A stretch of DNA of 64,000 nt. Origin: Shinella sp. UYSO24 (GTDB taxonomy: Bacteria > Pseudomonadota > Alphaproteobacteria > Rhizobiales > Rhizobiaceae). The notes under the pieces were generated by a model. The model was not told the DNA's origin, searched no databases, and saw only the letters and a program-made list of their open reading frames with translations. Location of the stretch: NCBI GenBank assembly GCA_902167985.1, contig CABHNZ010000001.1, forward strand, positions 372,001 to 436,000, in the 5' to 3' direction. This document shows, piece by piece, positions 20,434 through 29,376 of this stretch; the first letter of the stretch is position 1, and every line of letters begins with the position of its first letter. The position numbers and the translations under genes are program-made.

Positions 20434-21075
20434 TCAGAACTTGACGCCGATACCGACCTTGACGCTGTGGTCGTCGAAGCCCTTCGACACGCGACCGGAG
20501 TCGAGCTGGTAGCTGTCCTTGCCGAAATCGGTGTAGTCGTATTCGAGACGCGCGGTGATGTTGTTCGTCACCATCGCTTCTGCACCGACGCCGACCGTGT
20601 AGCCAACAGCGGTCTTGCTGTCGGAGGACGTGCCGTCAGACATCTTGTTGTGGCCGAGAGCCAGACCACCCGTACCGTAGATCAGGAAGGGGTTCAGGTC
20701 GTAACCGACGCGACCGCGAACGGTGCCGTTCCAGTCCTGCTTGGCCGTGTTGCCTTCGATCGTGGTGTTCTTGTTGCCGTTATAGCCAACCGAACCTTCG
20801 ATACCGTAGACGATGTTGCCGGACTGCCAGTTGTAACCGGTATAGGCACCGCCACCCAGCTTGCCGTCACGATCGCCATAGCCGCCGAAGCGACCCCAAT
20901 CGTAGTTGCCGTAACCACCGAGGTAGTAGCCGGACCAGTTGGAAACCGGAGCAGGCTGGTCGACAGCGACCGGCGGAGCTTCCGGCGGAGCCGAGACAGC
21001 GTCAGCCGCGTTGGCGGCGGAAATTGCGAAAACGCTGGCGGCCGAAACGACCAGGCTTGCTACGAGGATACGCAT
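20434..21075 (-). CDS. Omp25/Omp31-family outer-membrane beta-barrel protein
   Basis: Outer-membrane porin-like protein of the Omp25/RopB family, 213 aa. A signal peptide begins MRILVASLVVSAASVFA and cleaves after ANA. A Pro-rich linker precedes an eight-strand barrel: WSGYYLGGYGNYDWG near the start and a terminal strand VKVGIGVKF that ends in Phe, the Bam signal. The strong site AGAAGGAG lies just before the ATG at 21075. A longer in-frame start exists upstream but lacks a leader of this quality. An AT-rich region upstream suggests strong regulated expression. Confidence 0.92.
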   Translation of the reverse strand: MRILVASLVVSAASVFAISAANAADAVSAPPEAPPVAVDQPAPVSNWSGYYLGGYGNYDWGRFGGYGDRDGKLGGGAYTGYNWQSGNIVYGIEGSVGYNGNKNTTIEGNTAKQDWNGTVRGRVGYDLNPFLIYGTGGLALGHNKMSDGTSSDSKTAVGYTVGVGAEAMVTNNITARLEYDYTDFGKDSYQLDSGRVSKGFDDHSVKVGIGVKF

Positions 21076-21756
21076 ACATTTTCTCCTTCTACTGCTGTGC
21101 AGGACAGCGCGCCACATCAACTGTGATGGCGTCAGCTTTGTTCCCTGCCCGCTGAGAAGGAATTTGGAGGTCAATTGCGGAATTGCGAGAGCCGAATTGT
21201 GAATTGATTGTGGCGCTCGAAGGGCTAAATTTCGATGTTGCTTCGCCGCAACATGTATATCATTAACCTTAAGAAGACTTTAATTTCAATATTAATGCTT
21301 TTACATTCGTTAATTACTACTTACCCCGACACCATATCCCAGTCAATACATTTACAAACGGTGATGACGGCACCTCCCAAGGGCCCATTTAGATTTACTG
21401 CGCTAGAATAGAGCGCATTCGTTGCTGGCCGAGACACCGGGATATGTCGCGAAAGACCATGGGTCACGGCTCCGTGATGGCGTTAGAAATCGATCACGGC
21501 GCAATGCCGCCACAATCGGCGGCGCGATGTTCGAGGCAGTCTTGCCGCGTTTTCAGGGAGTGGCGAAAGCGGCCCTTCCGTTGCGGTGGGAGACTCAACG
21601 ACTGGAGCAATACTGACGACGGATCGGGGAGAACCGATCAGGAACGCTTTCATTCGCGCCATCGAGACACTATCTCTCGGGTCAATCGCGTTTCTGCGAG
21701 TCGCGCCCAGGTGTTGCGCCTCGCCGAGAAACCACCGGATGCCGGAGACAGGACGA
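21076..21756. promoter_or_regulatory. Long intergenic region between the porin gene and uvrC
   Basis: About 680 bases. The half next to the porin gene (about 21180-21350) is markedly AT-rich, with TTAACCTTAA-like and ATTAATTACT-like stretches, which is unusual in this GC-rich window and fits a complex porin promoter. The half next to uvrC (21420-21756) is GC-richer and has open frames but none that I recognise; it may be leader or unannotated coding sequence. No RNA gene is evident to me. Confidence 0.5.
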
Positions 21757-23846
21757 ATGAACGGAGCGAAGCTGCCGGAAGGCGGCGTTCTCTACGACGA
21801 GACGGAAGAGGACGATGACGACGCTTTCGGCGGCGAAGGTGCGGATGGCGATGTTTCCGCCGACGCGCCGGCGCTGGATAGCGCTGCCGCCTCCATCGAC
21901 TGGAACGAGGGCCTGAAGAATGACAGCGGCCTGAAAGGCGCCGAGCTGATCGCCGAATTCGTCAAGCACCTGCCGAATGCGCCGGGCGTCTACCGCATGT
22001 TCAACGAGGCCGGCGACGTTATGTATGTCGGCAAGGCGCGCAGCCTGAAGAAGCGTGTCGGCAATTATGCGCAGGGCCGCGTTCATTCCAACCGTCTCAC
22101 CCGCATGGTGCGCGAGACGACGCATATGGAATTCGTCACGACGCGGACGGAAACCGAGGCGCTGCTGCTCGAAGCCAATCTCATCAAGCGCCTGCGGCCG
22201 CGCTTCAACGTGCTTCTGCGCGATGATAAGTCGTTTCCCTATATCACGATCACCGGCGACCACCGGGCACCGGCAATCTTCAAGCATCGCGGCGCGCGCG
22301 CCCGCAAGGGCGATTATTTCGGCCCCTTCGCCTCGGCCGCCGCCGTCGGCCGGACGATCAATTCGCTGCAGCGGGCGTTTCTCTTGCGCACCTGTACCGA
22401 CAGCGTGTTCGAAACGCGCACGCGGCCCTGTCTTCTCTACCAGATCAAGCGCTGTTCGGGGCCGTGCACGCATGAGATCAGCGATGCCGGCTATGCGGAA
22501 CTGGTGAGTGAGGCGAAGGACTTTCTCTCCGGCAAGAGCCAGGCGGTGAAGGCGACGATCGCCGGGCAGATGGCGGAAGCTTCCGAAGATCTCGATTTCG
22601 AGCGTGCTGCGATCTATCGCGACCGGCTGGCCGCACTTTCGCATGTGCAGAGCCATCAGGGGATCAACCCGGCGGGCGTCGAGGAGGCGGATGTCTTTTC
22701 GATCCATAACGAGGGCGGGCTTTCCTGTATCCAGGTGTTCTTCTTCCGCACCGGGCAGAACTGGGGCAACCGCGCCTATTTCCCCAAGGCCGACCCGCAA
22801 ATGTCGGGCGCGGAAATCCTCAATGCGTTTCTGGCGCAGTTCTATGACGACAAGCCGGTGCCGCGACAGATCCTTCTCTCCGAGACCGTCGAGGAACAGG
22901 AGCTGCTGGCGCTCGCCTTTTCCGAAAAGGCCGGTCACAAGGTGCAGATCCTAGTGCCGCAGCGCGGCGAGAAGAAGGATCTGGTCGAGCATGTGACGGC
23001 CAATGCCCGCGAGGCGCATGGCCGCAAGCTGGCGGAAACGTCGTCGCAGGCGCGGCTGCTCAAGGGGCTGGCCGAAACCTTCGCCCTTCCCTATGTGCCG
23101 CGTCGTATCGAGATCTACGATAACTCGCATATCATGGGCACGAATGCGGTGGGCGGCATGGTGGTGGCCGGGCCGGAAGGCTTCGTGAAGGGCCAGTATC
23201 GCAAGTTCAACATCAAATCGACCGACATCACCCCCGGCGACGATTTTGGGATGATGAAGGAAGTGATGACCCGGCGCTTCTCGCGACTTTGAAGGAGGAA
23301 GGCCTGCCGGATCGTTCTGCTGCGGGCGTTGCTGCAGCGAACGCGGAAAACGGTTCCGACGATATCAATGACGCGGCCTTCCCGGCATGGCCGGACCTGA
23401 TCCTGATCGATGGCGGCCAGGGGCAGATGACGGCGGTGCGCGCCATTCTTGACGAACTCGGCATTCGCGACGTGGTGACGGCAATCGGCGTCGCCAAGGG
23501 CGTCGACCGCGATGCGGGACGCGAGCGGTTCTTTGCCGATGGCAAGAGCGATTTCTCGCTGCCGCCGCGCGATCCGGTTCTCTACTTCATCCAGCGGATG
23601 CGCGACGAGGCGCATCGGTTCGCGATCGGCTCGCACCGGGCACGACGCAAGAAGGAGATGGTGAAGAACCCGCTCGACGAAATCGCTGGCATCGGGCCGG
23701 GCCGCAAGCGCAAGCTCCTGCAGCATTTCGGCACTGCCAAGGCCGTTTCCCGCGCCGGCCTCAACGACCTGATGGCCGTCGAGGGGATTTCGGAGGCCGT
23801 CGCCAAGCTCGTCTACAATCATTTTCACGAGACCCGGCAGGGGTAA
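21757..23846 (+). CDS. uvrC: Excinuclease ABC subunit C (one-base break near 23288)
   Basis: Makes the two incisions in nucleotide excision repair. After a rhizobial acidic N-terminal extension ([15 protein letters not shown]) the GIY-YIG nuclease domain begins at [11 protein letters not shown] and [19 protein letters not shown]. It continues with a UvrBC region ([15 protein letters not shown]), the RNase H-like nuclease domain ([19 protein letters not shown]) and a C-terminal HhH pair ([22 protein letters not shown]). A tttt run shortened to ttt near 23288 creates a false stop; the frame resumes with LKEEGLPD. Repaired length is 696 aa. ATG 21757 follows GGAGACAGGA. Confidence 0.93.
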
Positions 23847-24006
23847 GGGGCGAGGATATGACGACATTGGCAGGGATGATGCCGCAGCAGTGCATTTCGC
23901 CAGAAAAAAGCCGCCTCTCCATGTTGACGCTCGGCCTTCGAGCCTTCAACTAGAGGCAAATAGAAGACCTATCCGCTCCACACCGATCACCCGATACAGG
24001 TTCACC

Positions 24007-24597
24007 ATGGCATCGCGCGCATACAATATCCCGAACCTCCTCACTTACGCGCGTATCCTCGCCGTGCCGCTGATCGTCGGCTGCTTCTTCATCGAGGGAC
24101 AGCTGGAAAGCTCGGACTTCGCCCGCTGGACGGCGCTGACGCTGTTCATCATCGCCTCGCTCACCGATTATCTCGACGGCTATCTGGCGCGGATCTGGAA
24201 CCAGACGTCGAATATCGGCCGGATGCTCGATCCGATTGCAGACAAGCTTTTGATCGCCGCCGTGCTCCTGCTGCTTGCCGCCGATCAGACGATTGCCGAC
24301 TGGTCTGTCTGGGCCGCGATCACCATTCTGTGCCGCGAGATCCTCGTCTCGGGCCTGCGCGAATATCTCGCCGGGCTCAAGGTCTCGGTGCCGGTCACGC
24401 GCATTGCCAAGTGGAAGACGACGATCCAGATGGTGGCGATCGCCTTCCTTCTCGCAGGGCCTGCCGGCGATCAGGTTCTGCCGCATACGACGCAGATCGG
24501 CATCGTGCTGCTCTGGCTTGCCGCCATCCTCACCTTCTACACCGGCTACGACTATTTCCGCGCCGGCCTCAAGCATCTGATCGAGGATGACGAATGA
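24007..24597 (+). CDS. pgsA: CDP-diacylglycerol--glycerol-3-phosphate 3-phosphatidyltransferase
   Basis: Inner-membrane enzyme that makes phosphatidylglycerophosphate. The CDP-alcohol phosphotransferase signature appears as LTDYLDGYLARIWNQTSNIGRMLDPIADK (given here only as a domain at about residues 55-85; the Asp residues are all present). Hydrophobic helices flank it. Length 196 aa. Start ATG 24007 directly precedes MASRAYNIPNLLTYARI. The stop overlaps the moaD start by four bases. The uvrC-pgsA-moaD-moaE order is a known rhizobial arrangement. Confidence 0.94.
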   Translation: MASRAYNIPNLLTYARILAVPLIVGCFFIEGQLESSDFARWTALTLFIIASLTDYLDGYLARIWNQTSNIGRMLDPIADKLLIAAVLLLLAADQTIADWSVWAAITILCREILVSGLREYLAGLKVSVPVTRIAKWKTTIQMVAIAFLLAGPAGDQVLPHTTQIGIVLLWLAAILTFYTGYDYFRAGLKHLIEDDE

Positions 24598-24848
24598 CGA
24601 AACTCGTCTATTTCGCCTGGGTGCGCGAGCGGATCGGCAAGCCTGAAGAGGATCTCGATCTTCCGGGCAATATCGTCACCGTCAGCGATCTACTGGCCCA
24701 TCTGGCCACGCTCGGCGAAGAATACGAGACGGCGCTGCAATTTCCCGACGTGATCCGTGTGGCGATCAATCAGGAACATGTGGAGCATGACGAACCGATT
24801 GCCGGCGCCCGAGAAATCGGCATCTTTCCACCGATGACGGGTGGGTGA
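24594..24848 (+). CDS. moaD: Molybdopterin synthase sulfur-carrier subunit MoaD
   Basis: Ubiquitin-like small subunit that carries the sulfur used by MoaE to form molybdopterin. The 84-aa protein ends in PPMTGG, the diglycine tail that is thiocarboxylated. The beta-grasp core includes LVYFAWVRERIG and INQEHVEHDEPI. The start overlaps the pgsA stop (ATGA), so translation is coupled. Molybdopterin made by this pathway is needed by the oxidoreductase at 14.5-16.6 kb. Confidence 0.95.
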   Translation: MTKLVYFAWVRERIGKPEEDLDLPGNIVTVSDLLAHLATLGEEYETALQFPDVIRVAINQEHVEHDEPIAGAREIGIFPPMTGG

Positions 24849-24869
24849 GAGGCGACGGCGATAGCCGGC

Positions 24870-24892
24870 AAAACGCTCCAGTGGAGCGTTTT
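24870..24892 (+). terminator. Terminator-like hairpin between moaD and moaE
   Basis: Ten-base perfect stem AAAACGCTCC / GGAGCGTTTT around a three-base AGT loop, ending in TTTT. It works in either direction by sequence and would reduce read-through from moaD to moaE, whose start is 90 bases further on. Confidence 0.7.
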
Positions 24893-24981
24893 GCGCCTCG
24901 AACGCCCTTAAGCCAAAGCGAAGGGCCGGGATACGGCCCGGCATACACCGCCCCTGCCCGTCCCAAACTCGGAGACCACTG

Positions 24982-25446
24982 ATGCAGCCGATAGCCCCGA
25001 CGATCCGCGTCCAATCCGCCGATTTCGACCTTCAGGCGGAAATCGACGCGCTGACGGCGGGCCGTACGGATATCGGCGCGGTCGTCTCGTTTTCCGGTCT
25101 CTGCCGTGGTGAGAAGGGTACGCTTTCAGCGCTTGAGCTCGAACATTATCCCGGCATGGCGGAAGCAGAAATGACGCGGATCGCCGGGCTTGCGATCGAG
25201 CGTTTTTCGCTGATGGGACTGACGGCCATTCACCGTTTCGGCAAGATCGAGCCGGGCGAGAATATCGTACTCGTCATCGCCTGCTCGCCGCATCGTCAGG
25301 CCGCCTTCGACGGCGCCAATTTCGTCATGGATTTCCTGAAGACGTCGGCGCCCTTCTGGAAGAAGGAACATGCCGCAGACGGCAGCCCGCGAGACTGGGT
25401 GTCGGCCAAGGATGCCGATGACAAGGCGCAGGAGAAGTGGCGGTAG
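24982..25446 (+). CDS. moaE: Molybdopterin synthase catalytic subunit MoaE
   Basis: Large subunit that transfers sulfur from MoaD to cyclic pyranopterin monophosphate. The 154-aa protein shows SFSGLCRGEKGTLSALELEHYPGMAE in part, IHRFGKIEPGENIVLV, CSPHRQAAFDGANFVMDFLKT and the conserved Lys-rich PFWKKE near the end. The site TCGGAGA precedes ATG 24982. It is separated from moaD by a hairpin, unlike many operons. Intact. Confidence 0.95.
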   Translation: MQPIAPTIRVQSADFDLQAEIDALTAGRTDIGAVVSFSGLCRGEKGTLSALELEHYPGMAEAEMTRIAGLAIERFSLMGLTAIHRFGKIEPGENIVLVIACSPHRQAAFDGANFVMDFLKTSAPFWKKEHAADGSPRDWVSAKDADDKAQEKWR

Positions 25447-25458
25447 CCTTACACGAGC

Positions 25459-26355
25459 TCATACCACCACCCTCTCCCGTCGGCTGACCACGAGGATGAG
25501 GACGAGGCCGGAGACAACGGCGAAATCGCGCCAGGCGGCGGGGCCGTAGCCGGTCCACACGGTCTCGGCAATACCGATGACGGCAGCGCCTGCGGCGGCG
25601 CGCAGCGGATTGAGCGGGCCGCCCGCGGCTGCGATCAGCACGACCTTGAAGCCGAAGAGAAGACCATCGCTGAAATCCATCGTGCCGTAGCGCGAGGTGG
25701 CGATGAGGCCGCAGAGCGCGGCATAGAGGCTCGCCGCCGCATAGGCGCAGACGAAGACGAGGCCCGTATCGACGGCGCAGAGAGCGGCCGCCTTCGGATC
25801 TTCGGCAACCGCCTTCCACAACCGGCCGAAACGGCTGCGGGCGAGAACCAGCCAGCCAAGCGCGACCATGGCGGCCGCGGCTGAGATATCGAGAAGCTGG
25901 ATCACCGTCAGCGTCACCGGGAAATCCCCGCCATCCCAGAGTGTGACCGAGCGGGACAGGATCGGCGGCAGCCAGAGCTGGCGCGTGCGGGCGGCAAGCC
26001 TTGCCCCCTCCATCAGCACCATCAGAAGACCAAGCGAGGCGACAATCACCGCATTGGGCGAGATATGCGCGAGCGGACGCATGACGAAGCGGCCGATCGC
26101 AGCCCCGGTTCCGACAGAGAGAAGCAGCGCGGCCGAGGCTCCGAAGGCGAGCGCGGCCGGAAGGACAAGCCAGAGCCTGTCCCAGCCGATCGCGGTGAAG
26201 ATCAGGAACATCTGGCCGGAAAAGGCAAACAGCACGCCATAGGTCATGTCGGCGCGGTGCGTCACGGCAAAGGCGATCGCATAGCCGAAGGCGAGTGTCG
26301 CATAGAGCGCTGCGATCGGCGCCGCATTGGCAAGCAGCTGCAGGAAATAGGCCAT
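25459..26355 (-). CDS. Branched-chain amino-acid ABC transporter permease, LivH type (orphan)
   Basis: Polytopic inner-membrane permease of 298 aa from the LivH/LivM family. Hydrophobic segments follow one another from LQLLANAAPIAALYATLAFGYAIAF to VSGLVLILVV, and the GLLFGFKVVLIAAAGGPLNPLRAAAGAAVIGI stretch (given in part) is the typical late cytoplasmic loop and helix. No ATP-binding subunit, second permease or periplasmic receptor lies beside it, which is unusual. It is divergent from the CGNR regulator with a palindrome between them, so that regulator probably controls it. Confidence 0.82.
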   Translation of the reverse strand: MAYFLQLLANAAPIAALYATLAFGYAIAFAVTHRADMTYGVLFAFSGQMFLIFTAIGWDRLWLVLPAALAFGASAALLLSVGTGAAIGRFVMRPLAHISPNAVIVASLGLLMVLMEGARLAARTRQLWLPPILSRSVTLWDGGDFPVTLTVIQLLDISAAAAMVALGWLVLARSRFGRLWKAVAEDPKAAALCAVDTGLVFVCAYAAASLYAALCGLIATSRYGTMDFSDGLLFGFKVVLIAAAGGPLNPLRAAAGAAVIGIAETVWTGYGPAAWRDFAVVSGLVLILVVSRRERVVV

Positions 26356-26383
26356 CGGCGGCTCCGGGTGATCCCGACATAAT

Positions 26384-26415
26384 TATAACTGGTGAAACGC
26401 CTTTTACCAGTTATA
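26384..26415. promoter_or_regulatory. Operator-like inverted repeat between the LivH-type permease and the CGNR gene
   Basis: TATAACTGGT (26384-26393) and its exact reverse complement ACCAGTTATA (26406-26415) are separated by 12 bases, so the centres lie two helical turns apart. The site ends eight bases before the CGNR ATG and lies 28 bases from the permease start. The position suits binding of the adjacent regulator to block both genes. It is seen directly; the function is inferred. Confidence 0.6.
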
Positions 26416-26423
26416 TTGAAGCC

Positions 26424-27080
26424 ATGGACTTTGCCTGGACCCCTCACCGTTTTTCCGGCGGCGCGCTGGCGCTCGATGTCGCCAACAGCGTCGTCCTGCG
26501 CTTCGACGCCTCGCGCAGTATCGACCGGTTTGCCGATAGGGCGCAGATGGACGGGTTTGCCGTTGCTGCAGCCTCGTTCAGCGCCGAGAGGGCCCTGTTC
26601 GGTGCGCTTGCGCCCGTCGAAGTGGGACATCGGGCGGGTTTTCTTGCTCTTCGCGAGGCGATCGACGGCTATTTCCGGTTTCGCATCCGGTCAGGCGGGG
26701 ATGACGAGGCATCAAGCGCGCGGCTGGCGGATCTGCTGGAGGCGGCAGCGGCGATATTGCGGGTCGGGGTCAAGGCGTCGCTGGAGGCGCAGACGGCTCA
26801 TTCGGCGCTGCGGCTTCTCTCCGGCGAGGCTCTTGAGCGAATGAAGATCTGCGGCCATTGCGGCTGGCTCTTCATCGATAAAAGCCGCAATCGCAGCCGC
26901 CTTTGGTGCGACATGGCCGTCTGCGGCAACCGGGTGAAGGCCAGCCGGCATTATCGCCGCAGCCGAGGCGGATCGGTAGCGGACGGAGCGGTGGAAGGCG
27001 GAGTGGCAGAAACCGGAGCGGCGAAAGGCGGAGCGGCTGAAGGCGGAGCGGCTGAAGGCGGAGCGGAGCGGCGGGGATGA
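26424..27080 (+). CDS. CGNR zinc-finger (ABATE-domain) putative transcription regulator
   Basis: A 218-aa protein. The N-terminal 130 residues match the ABATE-type ligand region seen in CGNR proteins. A zinc ribbon follows with Cys143, Cys146, Cys162 and Cys167, the last in the CGNR motif (167-170), then a basic VKASRHYRR helix expected to touch DNA. The last 35 residues are unusual: five-residue repeats like AEGGA encoded by a 15-bp DNA repeat. The stop overlaps the start of the next frame. The family is thought to be regulatory, but few members have been studied. Confidence 0.82.
   Translation: MDFAWTPHRFSGGALALDVANSVVLRFDASRSIDRFADRAQMDGFAVAAASFSAERALFGALAPVEVGHRAGFLALREAIDGYFRFRIRSGGDDEASSARLADLLEAAAAILRVGVKASLEAQTAHSALRLLSGEALERMKICGHCGWLFIDKSRNRSRLWCDMAVCGNRVKASRHYRRSRGGSVADGAVEGGVAETGAAKGGAAEGGAAEGGAERRG
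26976..27065 (+). repeat. 15-bp tandem repeat array A (six units)
   Basis: Six consecutive 15-base units with consensus GCTGAAGGCGGAGCG; the units at 27036-27050 and 27051-27065 are identical, and the earlier ones are diverged. It encodes the AEGGA-type pentapeptides at the end of the CGNR protein. Confidence 0.8.
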
Positions 27081-27769
27081 GGCTGGCCACCGGAAAGATC
27101 GCCGCCAGCCTCGCCAGGCGTCTGGTTGCCCGATTATTGCCTCTCAGATTTTTGCCTCCCAGATTTCCGCTGGCCAGATTTCCGCTTAGCAGATTTCCGA
27201 TTGCCAGATCCCTGATTGCCAAGGTCCCTCTTGCCGGGTCGCTACTGGCCGGATCGCTACCGATCGGGCCGCTACTGGGCGGGGCTCTGATGGTTGGGCT
27301 GCTGCTTGCGGGATGCCAGCGGCCGTCGGAGGGCATCTTTCTGGAACTGACCGGGCGGATTTTCGTGTTCAACTACCGGGTTGCGACGGCAAATTATCTG
27401 CTGACCTTCAAGAAGGTCTCAGCGATCCCGGCGGGCAGCAGCATCGAGGTGCTGTTCGACAATCCGCGCGGCGGGGATCGTCTTATCACCCGTCAGGCCG
27501 TTTTTGCAGCCGATGAGACGGTTGCGATTTCGAGCCCGCATCTTTCCTGCGTGAAGAAGGACCATGCCTACGCTGTCGATGTGCGGCTGGTGGATGGGCA
27601 GGGAAAGCAGTTGCAGGAGATTGCCACGAGCGTCACCTCGGATGTCGATCAGTCGGTCATGCTGCCGTCGAAGCCGCTGGTGGTCGGGCCGGTCTATACG
27701 CCCAATCCCGATGTGTTCAAGGCGGATGGGACGACGGATTTTTCCGGTGAGGCTGACTGTCCGATGTGA
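27077..27769 (+). CDS. Lipoprotein-like hypothetical protein with repeat-encoded N-terminus
   Basis: The frame opens at ATG 27077, overlapping the CGNR stop (ATGA), and codes for 230 aa. Residues 1-70 are built from pentapeptides such as RFPLA and RFPIA encoded by a 15-bp repeat and are unlike any secretion leader. A proper lipobox, LLLAGC, appears later (ATGGTTGGG at 27290-27298 starts MVGLLLAGC), so the functional start may well be 27290, giving a lipoprotein of about 159 aa. The mature part ([16 protein letters not shown] onward) has no family that I recognise. It may be bound to the outer membrane. Confidence 0.6.
   Translation: MRLATGKIAASLARRLVARLLPLRFLPPRFPLARFPLSRFPIARSLIAKVPLAGSLLAGSLPIGPLLGGALMVGLLLAGCQRPSEGIFLELTGRIFVFNYRVATANYLLTFKKVSAIPAGSSIEVLFDNPRGGDRLITRQAVFAADETVAISSPHLSCVKKDHAYAVDVRLVDGQGKQLQEIATSVTSDVDQSVMLPSKPLVVGPVYTPNPDVFKADGTTDFSGEADCPM
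27130..27279 (+). repeat. 15-bp tandem repeat array B (ten units)
   Basis: Ten units of 15 bases with consensus near CAGATTTCCGCTTGC, best conserved at 27160-27204 and decaying to CGGGTCGCTACTGGC-type units at the right end. In the plus frame it codes for RFPLA-like pentapeptides; on the minus strand the same bases read as GNLxx-like pentapeptides. Confidence 0.8.
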
Positions 27770-27872
27770 CGTGCTCTATAGGCCCGAGAGTGTGGCACCT
27801 CCCTCTCCTTCGTCATGTTCGGGACAAGCCCGAGGATGACGCAAGAGGTCCTGGGCGATGTCCCCCAAAACG

Positions 27873-27905
27873 AAAAAGGCCGGCGCTTTCGCAACCGGCC
27901 TTTCT
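27873..27905 (-). terminator. Terminator of ndk
   Basis: Stem AAAGGCCGG (27875-27883) / CCGGCCTTT (27895-27903) with an 11-base loop. Read on the minus strand it ends in a T run (complement of AAAAA at 27873-27877), 47 bases past the ndk stop. It may also serve the convergent lipoprotein gene. Confidence 0.75.
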
Positions 27906-27949
27906 TCAATAATGTCAATCTCTTGAGGTCAGGCCTCTGAGATTTTGAT

Positions 27950-28371
27950 TCAGCCGACGATTTCGGTTTCAGCGAACCAGTAGGCGATTTCCTGGGCAGC
28001 GGTTTCCGGAGCGTCCGAACCGTGAACCGAGTTTTCGCCGATCGACAGGGCGAACTGCTTGCGGATCGTGCCTTCGTCGCGTTTGCCGGGTTGGTCGCGC
28101 CCATGATTTCGCGGTTCTTCAGGATGGCGCCTTCGCCTTCGAGAACCTGAACGATGGTCGGGCCGGAGGTCATGCCTTCAACCAGTTCGCCGAAGAACGG
28201 ACGGTCCTTGTGAACGGCGTAGAAGCCTTCAGCTTCGCGCTTGCTCATCCAGACGCGCTTGGATGCGATGATGCGCAGGCCGTTGTCTTCAAACACCTTG
28301 GTGATGGCGCCGGTCAGGTTGCGCTTGGTTGCGTCCGGCTTGATCATCGAAAACGTGCGTTCAATCGCCAT
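27950..28371 (-). CDS. ndk: Nucleoside diphosphate kinase (one-base break near 28078)
   Basis: Equilibrates nucleoside tri- and diphosphates through a phosphohistidine. The N-terminal [19 protein letters not shown] is diagnostic, and the active-site His lies in the C-terminal [17 protein letters not shown], which is read in the next frame after restoring one G (gcgac to gcggac). Repaired length is exactly 140 aa, the family standard. The break removes the catalytic His in the raw reading, which argues strongly for a sequence error, since ndk is conserved in rhizobia. A terminator follows. Confidence 0.93.
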
Positions 28372-28452
28372 TGGTCTTGTCCCTTTTTTCCACTGGAAAG
28401 TGGGCGGTGTTTACCCGCCCCTTTGACCGGAAACAAGGGGGTTTGACCAATT

Positions 28453-29142
28453 TCACGCCGCTGTCACAAGCCGGCCCACCCCGTCATGGAGGTCGAGGCA
28501 GCGCTCGAACCAGTGAGCGACCGGGTCATCCGGCGCAAATACCTCGGCTCCGGCGGTGATCCGCAACCATTGCAGGGCGCCGAAAAGGATATAGTCGGCA
28601 AACAGCGGCGTTTCGCCGCCGAAGAAGGGCTGGTAGCCGAGCATCTGGCGCACCGGCTCCAGCTTGGCCGCAAAGGCTGCGATGGCGGCCGGGCTTGCGG
28701 CGCGCAGTTCTTCCATCGTGCGGCCGAGCAAGGCTTCGCGGGTGCGGCGGAAATAGGCGCGGTCGGTCTCGCCCAGCATGTCGTGGATATCGGCAACCGC
28801 AATGCCGGTGACGGCCGGATGGATGATCGACTGCGAGAAACGCTCGACGAAACGCGAGAGCGCCTTGCCGCCCTCGCCACCGAACAGCGTTGGCGCGTCG
28901 GGATATTTCTCCTCCAGATAGAGCGCGATATCAAAGCTGTCGCGGATCAGTTCCTGGCCATCGCGCAGGATCGGCACGGTCTTGGAGAAACCGTCTTCGA
29001 GATCGGGAACCTGCGTGAACGGCGTCGGCCTTTCCTCGAAATCCAGCCCCTTGTGCTTCAAGGCCAGAACCACTTTCCAGCAATGCGGCGAAAACGGCCG
29101 GTCCATATCGGCGCCGCACAGGGTGTAGAGGATACGCGTCAT
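28453..29142 (-). CDS. Glutathione S-transferase family protein
   Basis: A 229-aa GST-like protein. The N-terminal domain reads MTRILYTLCGADMDRPFSPHCWKVV, with PFSPHC as the candidate active-site loop, and the glutathione-binding-like TVPILRDGQELIRDSFDIALYLEE in part. The C-terminal helical domain follows. It is unlike the GST at 18.4 kb and closer to the Ure2p/beta-etherase-like members. The ATG at 29142 was taken; one further ATG precedes it at 29145. It is upstream of ndk on the same strand with an 81-base gap, so cotranscription is possible. Confidence 0.87.
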   Translation of the reverse strand: MTRILYTLCGADMDRPFSPHCWKVVLALKHKGLDFEERPTPFTQVPDLEDGFSKTVPILRDGQELIRDSFDIALYLEEKYPDAPTLFGGEGGKALSRFVERFSQSIIHPAVTGIAVADIHDMLGETDRAYFRRTREALLGRTMEELRAASPAAIAAFAAKLEPVRQMLGYQPFFGGETPLFADYILFGALQWLRITAGAEVFAPDDPVAHWFERCLDLHDGVGRLVTAA

Positions 29143-29376
29143 CAAAAAGCTCCGTCATCATCAGTCTGCTTCGCCCATCCTGTCCCGGAAAGGCGGCATT
29201 AATCCAGTCAGGAAAACTGATCGATGGCATTTCCTTCTGTGAAGCGAGGCTTCCTTAACCCTGAAACCAAGCGCCGCTGGCCGTTTAGCGGATGTTAAAC
29301 CGCAGACGGGGCACAGTCGCCGCGATATCGGACAGTTGGCCTCGAAAAGCAGGCTCAAGGGATCGCGAGGGCGCAG

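Noticed and set aside
21420..21756. N-terminal extension of UvrC or a separate small gene upstream of it
   Set aside because: The frame is open, but residues before the ATG at 21757 are not like UvrC and there is no good start signal.
26976..27279. CRISPR array
   Set aside because: The 15-bp units are directly adjacent with no spacers, and no cas gene is near.
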